From assembly GCA_914767715.1 (NCBI GenBank), contig OU612071.1, positions 10,897,493 to 10,957,492 of the forward strand: a stretch of 60,000 nucleotides of DNA, given 5' to 3'. Below the pieces are notes generated by a model. That model had not been told where the DNA came from. It did no database searches and saw only the letters and a list, made by a program, of their open reading frames with translations. Positions 45,622 through 57,600 of this stretch are shown piece by piece. Position numbers and translations under genes: made by a program. The first letter of the stretch is position 1; each line of letters starts with the position of its first letter. This stretch comes from Membranipora membranacea. Lineage: Eukaryota > Bryozoa > Gymnolaemata > Cheilostomatida > Membraniporidae.

Positions 45622-48600
45622 TCAGTGAATAACGTAGTCTGCTGCAGATATCACCTGTGTAGTACCATTTTCTGCTGCAGCTAACATCATATCTACTACT
45701 GGTATTAGTTGCTGTACTCCACCTGACCCAGTCTGACTTATTGAGCTGTAAATATAAGTTGTAGAGTAAAACTGTGTTGTACACTAACGCATAGTAGCAA
45801 CACCACCACAAATTAATAATTATGTGATTTTAACTGGGAAGCTATGGAATATCCTCACAACTACACAGCAATGGTCTAAGTGAGTTCTTAAATAAAATGA
45901 GTATTAAATAACAATGTGGTACATGAAATGCCACTGCAGATAGTTGGGGAGATATCGGTTACATCCACACAGATCTAGACAAATGTATAAGGCACCAGAT
46001 AATATAATATTACATCACATAAAACTGCTTGTGCTCAGGGAGGTAGTATATAAGCGATGCGTAGGTAAGTATATAATACCTTTGTAGTGACGCAGAGTTG
46101 AGGTTACTGTCAGTGTTTGGTTTAACTCTACGTCGACTCTTCCCTGCCACCTCAGCAGCTGCTAGTATAGATTCAGGAGTTGTCTCAGCCAGAGTCTTAC
46201 GCTTATTAACTATCTTATGTTTTAATCTACGGTGATTACTCAGAGTACCTGTAAATAAATAAAAAAGCTTGTAACAAACAACATTTCAACGAATAGATGC
46301 AACTGAAATAATCATATAGATGTAGTAAATAATCATCAAAATCTATAGAACAGTACAGGCCAGCGTGACAATCTCATTATTAGTAAGTTTTGGGTGGATG
46401 TGTTTTATAATGGAGAGTTGTCACCTCTCTGAACTCGAAGTTCAATAAGTGGGTAACTCCAAAATTACAAACACAACAGCAATATAACATTAAACTGAAC
46501 TCAATCTTAAACACAGCGATTCAGATACGGGGCAAAAACATGGAATTCCTCAGACGATGAAAACCAGCTGATCTAACACAAGAAGCAATGCGATTAGTTT
46601 ATCAAGCGCTCACAGTGCAGACATATTATCAATAAAATCGTGTCATATTGGTATCCAAGCCCCTAAAAGGATATGATACAGATAGATATTAGATAGACCC
46701 AGAGAGAGTATATATAACAGATATATAAGATAGACCTACCACTGCTAGCGCAGACAAAATCACAGAGATGGCACTGATAATTCTTCTCCCCAGTATGTGT
46801 GGGCATATGATTTACTAATACTGATTTGGATGTGGCAGCAAAACTACACATTGTACATTTAAACGGTCTGTCCCCTGTAAGTAAGGAACAAGTCACAGGG
46901 TTTAACAGCATCAACAGTTTAATCTCAATGATAATGTGGCTTCCTATGGCTAGTTGATGTTGGATCGCATTTCAGCATCGCTGGTGATGGGAAAGCAAAA
47001 AAAATATTGGCACCACAACAAATGGGACCTACAGCAGAGCGCGACACAAACTAAACAAAGCTTGAGACACCATACCTATAGTGTGATGTATGTGCATATA
47101 TATACATATGCATATATATCTATATATATACATATAGATATATATATATATGCATATAAAGTTGATTCACATACACCAGCAGCAAGGTGGATACATAACG
47201 TAAATCACAGCGTTATACAGCAGCAATGTATAAGATAATGATGTACATTGTGAGGATAAGAAGAGTAAGTAACTTACCGCTGTGACGACGTAGATGTACT
47301 TTGAGATGTTGTAGAGTAGTATAAGTTTTACCACATATCTCACATGTATGATTACGAGGAGTAGAACCTGTATGTCTCCTCTCATGTTTACGTAACTCAC
47401 TGTTAGTTATAAATGCCTTACCACACATACTACATACATAAGGTCTGTATCCAGTATGCTGTCTCATGTGTATAGTTAGTGTACTCGAGTACTTAGTAGT
47501 AAAGTCACACTCTGTACATGTAAACCTGAAAGGGTGAGTAATAATACTGTATACTCTGGTGGTGCTGGTGGTGAACTATGTATATACAAATAATACTGAG
47601 ATAGGCAACACACTACTATCTGTTCTAATCATACCGTTATTATATAATAACTCTATAGTTCTAATTGGTAGACATAAGTACATAAGTGAGATTTTTTGTT
47701 GAATAAGCTTTTCATATGTAATCACCATACACAGATTGTCATCAGTGTGGGGCAATGGAAACGTGTAATTACAGGCACAGAGCTGGGAGAGGGGAGGGGA
47801 GGGGGGAGATATGCGTAGTAGGTACATACGGTTGTTCGGGTTTATCGTTTGGTTTGTTATGAGATGTGTGAGTAGTAGTAGAAGACATATCAGTAGATAA
47901 TCCACATGAGTGACACACCAGACCTCCTCCTCCTCCCTCTGCTGCTCCCTCTGCTGCTACTCTGTCTGTAGTACTTATATCAGTAGATACACCACATGTA
48001 GGACACAGTATATCTACAGCTATTCCTGATGTAGCCTCCTTACTCATGTCTGTATTACTGAGATCAGCTGCTGCAGTACTACAGATATCCTCTACATTAT
48101 CTGTATGGTTAACTCTACAAGCGATAAATGTGTGTGTGTGCTCTACATACATTGTGATGTTAGTGTCACATGCAGACCAGGCAGACCAGATCAGTGACTA
48201 CCTTACACTCAACAATCCTTATATTATTAGGTTACATTGCTACCGACCTTCGAGCTGACCCTCTGACAATCACTGCTCAGCCTCGGTATGACAAACACAT
48301 GTCATCGAGAACTGCAGTCAAATATGAACCAATAGTCAGCTCACCCATAGCCTTATGATTAGGATACCGGTTTATAAAATTTAGTATTTCTGTGACCATT
48401 CAGTTTAACAAAATGTTTTGTAAGTTACCAAAAGGTAACGCAAATACACAGAGACGGATGACAATGAGGACTTACTTGGAAACTGGGTCAGCTTTATTGT
48501 TGGATCTCAATTTGCGATCTAGAGAAAGAAGAAAGTAAGTCAACATGTATAGCCTGAATGTGCTCAGGTAGTTATTATTTTTATTAAACTCATGATGGAT

Positions 48601-51600
48601 GGCTATGATTTAACTCTCACCCAACAGCATTTCATATGAAATATATAAATAATTAATCTAAGCAAACTTTATAATGTATATTTTGTTTTCGGTAACTGTA
48701 AATTGCTGAGCGGACTGAACAGCTGAACAGAATTTCTCGGACTAAAATAATTATTTGTATTCTTTTCTCTGGCTGACAATCAACTCACAAACACATTCCT
48801 CCTAGCCAAATGGTTTAATGACTCACTGAGTTCCTGTTGGCATCTAATATAACCATTTTAGGGCAAGCTAATGAAGTAATAAAATTTGCAATTCTGACAA
48901 AATCTGATGGTGTTCAGGAAATCAGAAACATTATCCAGCTCAACCTTGCATCTAGCCAATCTTGACAAGCTTTGTTATGGGGGGGGGGGGGGGGGGGGGG
49001 AGCTGGGGTTTCCTTCCCAACGAACCTTGCCAAGACAGCTACTTTCCATCCATTTACTAGACTAGTGTAATGCCAAAAAATTTACTGTGAATGACATTGA
49101 TAAAAACCAAGGCGAATGCAATCTAAAAATAAATAAATGAATGAGCAGAATGTAAGGAATTGTCCATGCTTACGCAACATTAGCCAATCATGTAAAGAAT
49201 CAAACAAAAAGAAGTCTGAGAAATTCTGTTCAGTCCGTTCAGCCTGTTCAGCAATTTACAGTTACCCTTTTGTTTTGATTGCAAATCTAGCCAAAATCTC
49301 ACCGTAAGACCCTATGATGCTTTTCATCGAGTCAAATTTTTCTTGCGAATACGTTACAAATATCACGAAGGCCTACACAGATCATGTTACATCTTTCTCC
49401 ACAGCTAAGCATGACAAAACATGATCGACGAGCCGTCATAAAGTAATATGGTGATGAGTTACAGGTCGTGTGTCCTGATAGCAATCACCGATCGATCAGA
49501 CTGACCGATCAACCAGACTGACCGATCGGACTGACCTATCGATCAGACTGACTGATCGATCAGTCTGACCGTTCAATCAGACTGACTGACCGATCGATCA
49601 GACTGACCGATTGATCAGACTCATAGAGTGATCAAACTGTGTTGATGTTATATACTCACTGATTGTTGGATGATTTAACATGTGATTACAAAGTTTATTC
49701 TTATCATCAGATATAAAGTCACAGTAGCTACATCCGTACACAGACGTCATTATACACTGTGTGGAGTCTGCTGCCGCTGCTGCAGACATGCTGCTAGCGC
49801 TGATATTAACATCTACTGTATCTAATACCGTGGTGTGCTCACTACATACATGCTCCATGTACCTGAAATATATAAACATATCCACTCAGCTAAGCCATAT
49901 GTATAGACGATGATCTAATATAGTGGCTCCTCATGGTCCCAATATCACACATGGTTGCTGTATTGTGATTTGCTCAAAACTGAACCAAAAGCTGAAGTTA
50001 AACTACTGCTGCCACTCAGGCAAATGCTTATTGAATTCTGTATAGCTCGAAGATAACTAACTAACGATATTGTCACCTAATGGGCAAATGATCTTCAAAA
50101 TCAGGGTGTGAAATTAACTTAATTAACGTTGATTGTCAAAATTATCATTTTTGTCATCTTGTAACTAAATAACATCACTTAATACTAGTGGAATTAATTT
50201 CGTACCTTGAATTTTACAATCAGTTTGTGTGAAAAAGTTGGCCACTAGGTAACAATGCTGAGATTGCAGCCTCATATCATTAGTTTTTAGAATACAGAAT
50301 TCCATAAGCACATATTTGCCTGTGTGACAGCAGTGGTTTAACTTGTAAGTCAGTCGGCATGGCCTTGAATGCCCGAGGAGATCATTCCAATGACACAACA
50401 GCCTCACTTCATTATCTGGGAATTCCAAACTTCAGATGCATTGCGGGGAAACGCTATATGCCTTATTAGCAAGTGTCAACTTGTGTGGTCAAAGCAGTTG
50501 GGTTCAAAAACAAAAACATTGGGATGATGATATAAGGAACAACAAGACCACCCTGTCAACAGTTCCCCTCCTGGGTGGTCTAATTATGAGAAGCAGTCTT
50601 GTTATCACGATGAAGGCTGTTAAGGGGACATTACTAAATAAACATACTTATCAGTGGAGGTAGCCTTGTGTTGACAGATGTGACACCTTAACTCATAAGC
50701 TCCCTCTATAATACGTGCCTTTATCCAAGAAGGAGCAGCACCTTGAGTATCTATATTTGTATACAATAATACATGTATCATATGTAGCTAGTATAAAACA
50801 AAATACACATCATATTCTCTACCAATTAATAACACCCGCCACTAGAGACTCACATGGACTGCCATAATCAATCTCCAACATCACTTTTCTCAAGGAGCCT
50901 TTTTATGCGTTTTTTTTAATCCTTCATTCTTTTGTTGACATTGTCTGATTTGTCTGATATGGACATTGATCGGTCCAAATAAAGTAAAATGCAAAAAAAA
51001 ATCATAGCGCAAATAAAATACTGGGTGGTCTTACTTACAAGGATGCACTGGAGGCTCGTAATCAATACATTAATTTAAAGATTGATATAAACGTAGACTT
51101 GGGAAACATGGAAATTTTTGTAGCTATGCAGATGCGATTCCTTTTATACAGAGTTTATTTGAATAAAATCAAAACCCAAGCTATAAGTATTTGAGGCAAA
51201 TGAACAAAAGGCATTTTTGGTCACCTCTTGGTGAATATTTATAGTGTCAAGAATTCAAGTCATTTATGCAGTGTACACCATAGAATTATCCCCTACGGTG
51301 TACACCATGTGAAATGAATTTATGGATCAGTGGTAAAAAACAAAGTGTGGCTATTTGTGTGGATGTGCCATCAGTATAAAGCTTTGTGTCTGGATCTAAA
51401 AAAAGCTATAAATCTGGCAGCTTTTATGTTATGCATTGATTGAGGTCCCAGTATCAACCTTCAAAATCTCAGGCAAGCTGCTTGACAAAAGCTTATTATA
51501 GACTCTGAAATTGTGGACCAGTCAAAGATGAGAAATGGGGTCCAGGAATAGTACATAAAGTAGCCATACGCCTGCTCAGGGTCAGATCCGTACCCCCATC

Positions 51601-54600
51601 CATATAATATATATCAGTGGTGTACATAGTCAAGAAGTTTGGGGTGACTCTTTGGCTCAATTTTGGAATTGCCGAGATTTGCTTCCATACAATCATCTGT
51701 TATCAAAACAGAAATAGCACTTTCTATCACACAAATCATTACATTTTTTGACTGGGTAATTAGAGCATTGGATTGTAGATGGTGGCTTTAGGGGTTTGAT
51801 AACTCATATTACCATATCTGTATATAAGGCTTACCTGTATTAGTATGTGAGCTATCTGTACTAGTGGGACCACTTCGCAGCATTAGTAAAGTATCCTCTG
51901 TATATCCCGGCTGTATATGCTGATGATGGGCGGAGCTATCTGATGTATTGTGGGAGGAGTTAGGGAGAGGCTCGATAGTAGTATGACATTGTAGATGATG
52001 TGTACTATACTCATCTCTACTGTTCAGTGTTATACCACAGATCACACAGCATAGCTACAATAATAACATATATATAATACCACATATCACACAACATAGC
52101 TACAATAATATCATATATATAATACCACATATCACACAGCACAGCTACAATAATATCATATATATAATACCACATATCACACAGCATAGCTAAAATAATA
52201 TCATATATATAATACCACATATCACACAGCATAGCTAAAATAATATCATATATATAATACCACATATCACACAGCATAGCTAAAATAATATCACAATAAT
52301 ATCACAATAATATCACACAGCATAGCTACAAAAATATCATATAAATAATACCACATATCACACAGCACAGCTACAACAATATCATATAAATAATACCACA
52401 TATCACACAGCACAGCGACAACAATATCATATAAATAATACCACATATCACACAGCACAGCGACAACAATATCATATAAATAATACCACATATCACACAT
52501 CACAGCTACAACAATATCATATAAATAATACCACATATCACACAGCACAGCGACAACAATATCATATAAATAATACCACATATCAGACATCACAGCTACA
52601 AAAATATCATATAAATAATACCACATATCACACAGCATAGCTAAAATAATATCACAATAATATCACAATAATATCACACAGCATAGCTACAAAAATATCA
52701 TATAAATAATACCACATATCACACAGCATAGCTACAACAATATCATATAAATAATACCACATATCACACAGCATAGCTAAAATAATATCACAATAATATC
52801 ACAATAATATCACACAGCATAGCTACAAAAATATCATATAAATAATACCACATATCACACAGCACAGCTACAACAATATCATATAAATAATACCACATAT
52901 CACACAGCACAGCGACAACAATATCATATAAATAATACCACATATCACACAGCACAGCTACAACAACATCATATAAATAATACCACATATCACACAGCAC
53001 AGCGACAACAATATCATATAAATAATACCACATATCACACAGCACAGCTACAACAACATCATATAAATAATACCACATATCACACAGCACAGCTACAACA
53101 ATATCATATAAATAATACCACATATCACACAGCACAGCGACAACAATATCATATAAATAATACCACATATCACACAGCACAGCTACAACAATATCATATA
53201 AATAATACCACATATTACACAGCACAGCGACAACAATATCATATAAATAATACCACATATCACGCAGCACAGCTACAACAACATCATATAAATAATACCA
53301 CATATCACAGCTACAACAACATCATATAAATAATACCACATATCACACAGCACAGCGACAACAATATCATATAAATAATACCACATATCACACAGCACAG
53401 CTACAACAACATCATATAAATAATACCACATATCACACAGCATAGCTAAAATAATATCACAATAATATCACAATAATATCACACAGCATAGCTACAAAAA
53501 TATCATATAAATAATACCACATATCACACAGCACAGCTACAACAATATCATATAAATAATACCACATATCACACAGCACAGCGACAACAATATCATATAA
53601 ATAATACCACATATCACACAGCACAGCGACAACAATATCATATAAATAATACCACATATCACACATCACAGCTACAACAATATCATATAAATAATACCAC
53701 ATATCACACAGCACAGCGACAACAATATCATATAAATAATACCACATATCAGACATCACAGCTACAAAAATATCATATAAATAATACCACATATCACACA
53801 TCACAGCTACAACAACATCATATAAATAATACCACATATCACACAGCATAGCTAAAATAATATCACAATAATATCACACAGCATAGCTACAAAAATATCA
53901 TATAAATAATACCACATATCACACAGCATAGCTACAACAATATCATATAAATAATACCACATATCACACAGCATAGCTAAAATAATATCACAATAATATC
54001 ACAATAATATCACACAGCATAGCTACAAAAATATCATATAAATAATACCACATATCACACAGCACAGCGACAACAATATCATATAAATAATACCACATAT
54101 CACACAGCACAGCTACAACAACATCATATAAATAATACCACATATCACACAGCACAGCTACAACAATAACATAAATAATACCACATATCACACAGCACAG
54201 CGACAACAATATCATATAAATAATACCACATATCACACAGCACAGCTACAACAATATCATATAAATAATACCACATATCACACAGCACAGCGACAACAAT
54301 ATCATATAAATAATACCACATATCACACAGCACAGCTACAACAACATCATATAAATAATACCACATATCACACAGCATAGCTAAAATAATATCACAATAA
54401 TATCACAATAATATCACACAGCATAGCTACAAAAATATCATATAAATAATACCACATATCACACAGCACAGCGACAACAATATCATATAAATAATACCAC
54501 ATATCACACAGCACAGCTACAACAATATCATACAAATAATACCACATGTCACACAGCACAGCGACAACAATATCATATAAATAATACCACATATCACACA

Positions 54601-57600
54601 GCACAGCTACAACAACATCATATAAATAATACCACATATCACACAGCATAGCTAAAATAATATCACAATAATATCACAATAATATCACACAGCATAGCTA
54701 CAAAAATATCATATAAATAATACCACATATCACACAGCACAGCTACAACAAAATCATATAAATAATACCACATATCACACAGCACAGCTACAACAATATC
54801 ATTGTATAATATACCAACAAACATATAAATACTCTAGACTGGAAGCTTCATAGCCCAGATGACACCCAGCCTAGAAGTGCTCAAAATAATGTGTTTATTT
54901 TAACAGAAGCGTGGCAATGAGTGAGAGTGTGAGTGTGACTGAGAGTGAGAGTGTGTGTGAGAGTGTGACTGAGAGTGAGTGTGTGACTGAGAGTGAGTGA
55001 GAGTGTGAGTGCGTGTGTGAGAGTGTGACTGAGAGTGAGTGCGAGAGTGTGTGTGAGTGTGACTGAGAGTGTGAGTGTGACTGAGAGTGTGTGTGAGAGT
55101 GAGAGTGTGACTGAGAGTGAGTGTGAGTGAGAGTGAGTGTATGACTGAGAGTGAGTGAGAGTGTGTGTGTGTGTGAGAGTGTGACTGAGAGTGAGTGTGA
55201 GTTAGAGTGAGTGTGTGACTGAGAGTGAGTGGGAGTGTGAGTGTGTGTGAGAGTGTGACTGAGAGTGAGTGTGTGACTGAGAGTGAGTGAGAGTGAGAGA
55301 GAGTGTGTGAGTGTAAGTGTGAGTGTTCTGAGCTCAGATTAGATCAGATCAGATAGTTGACACAAATACATTTGAAATTAAACCTTACTCAAGGACCATC
55401 GGTGTTTTCCATCTTTGGGTTACATGTCTGATCAAGTGGATAGCACAGTGTCGTTGTGTCATGAGGAATACGCAGAATTAGAGAGGCCACTGAGCCTGTA
55501 TCAAATAGCCTTTAGTTTCCAGTCTAGAGTATTTATATGCTTATGACTATACCTAAGTTTATGGCTGGTAACAACATTGTTACTGTGGATATTCATACTG
55601 ACTCTGTCTTGTTGTTCAGTTTATGGAGCGCTGATAATACTCATATTAGTTCTTTATCATATTACTATCATATTATTAATTTTTTGCTTACCTGTATAGG
55701 TTGAGGTACACATTGATCTAGTAGTTTATGACCAGCCAGTAGATCTATAGATAGATAACACTGATAACACTTAGTACATCTATATAAACATATCTCTGCC
55801 TGCCCGCCTCCCCCGCCGTCTCTCCTCTCTGCTGTACGATACTTCACATATATACTGTCAGCTGTACCTTTATACCTGATCAAATCACACAACCAAATTA
55901 AGAGTTCAAACTCAAATAAACAAGCCAAGGTACCGATTGAGGGGTAAGGCCCATAACACAAGATGCCCACGGGACAAGGAATCTAAAATACCAAGATAAC
56001 AACATAATACTACGGACACACATTGATATAGTACTGATGATTATTATAACAGATAAGCAGATAAAGATCAAGCAGGTATAAAGGCAGTGTTGTAAATCTA
56101 TCCTTCTGTTCAGTGTTGTCTTGTATAGTCGTCTAAGATCTCGGACTGTTTATACTGTTGCGCTCCTAATCTCCCCACACATTACTGTGATAAATACATA
56201 CATCATCCTATATACTGACCTGTTTGGTATGTAGCTATTTACTAATTGGCAGACTTGTTCTCTATCGGCGATTATCTCCCTTGTCATCACAACTTGTAAA
56301 CTAGTCCAGTGTCTCATGTGGACCTCGATACCATGACGTGATAACTCCTCTTTACTGTATGATTTATAATCACACATAGAGCACATCAACTGTCTACGCG
56401 GTCTCACTACCTCACACTGATGTCTCTATAAAATATATACACAAAACTATGAGATCACAATGTCAAGTCAACAATGTGTAAGAACTAAGAATAGGTGTTA
56501 AGGTCTAACTTTTATTAGATGGGCTACGGCTTGGTCAAGGTGACATATAATCCAACACAAACTATACAATGGACTATAAAGATAAAATCATTACATAAAG
56601 ATGCATGCATGAGGAATAGTATGTCTCATCTTGAGTGGTTATCGATGAGTGGCAAACATGTTGAGACAGGAATCAATCAAGTGATATTAATTATATAAAA
56701 CATCTGCAATCTCCTGCCAAAGAAATGGCCTTTTGCATTTTGAACCTCTTTTTACCTTTTAATGAGAGGCATCAGAACACATATCATGGTGTACTCAAAC
56801 AAACTGGCGCTCATGGTGATTTTGTAACTTCATACCAATATGCCTAGAGGGAGATGCAGAAAACGTAGGTCAAACTCAAACTGTTAAAATGTGCACCCAA
56901 GCCACCATGCATCAGCGAGATTTGCTGCCATTCATTTGTTTTTTTGGAGCGATTTGACCAGAGATGCTTAATCATAAAAAACAACTCACATTAACATCTG
57001 TGATATAGCGTCCACAGTACTGACAATGTTTACCAGTTGTAACCTTAGCTTCTGATTCAGATAAGTGCTGCTTACTATCAGAACCTGAAGCGTGACAGCA
57101 TAGAAGAGCTATTATATCTGCTGATTGTTATAGAGATTCAGTTAATCTACAGCGGTAGGCCCTAAAATAATGTCTGATTAAAGGAGCGGTAGGCCCTAAA
57201 ATAATGTCTGATTAAAAGCTCAACCCAATTAAGATTGTGTACATTCACTCTTAAAAAAATGAAATCTAAACTCTGTTTAAGACTTTGACTGACTTATATC
57301 TGTGTGTGTGTGTGTGTACATGGTGAGTTTGCTAGCTTATCACGTTACTGAGATGACTTACCTCTACTAAGTAAGGATGATATTATAGTGTCTGGTTTAT
57401 TTGGAGGGTTGAGTTCATTAGCTGTATCCCACCATGGTGTTCTATTATCCTCATCACTAGCGGCAGCTGCTGTCGCTTCTCTCGATGTGTGGTGTGACTC
57501 ATACTCATGCTCTGTATTTATATTATCTCTATGTTCCTCCACTCTGTCAGTGTAACCCTCCTCCGTCAGCACAGAGTCAGTCTTATCAATATAAGATCTC

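Noticed and set aside
48476-48518. Candidate zinc-finger exon (NRKLRSNNKADPVSK)
   Set aside because: It has an AG and a GTAAGT, but including its 43 bases breaks phase between the exons at 49660 and 48142, which join correctly without it.
51763-51800. tRNA-like fragment (GGATTGTAGATGG, GGTTTGATAAC)
   Set aside because: B-box resemblance is too weak and no body match to the SINE families was found.
52788-54649. Long minus-strand reading frames (up to 171 codons) repeating DMWYYLYDIVVAVLC
   Set aside because: They arise because the 45-base intronic satellite unit is divisible by three. The frame differs from the adjoining zinc-finger exon and has no start context or homology.
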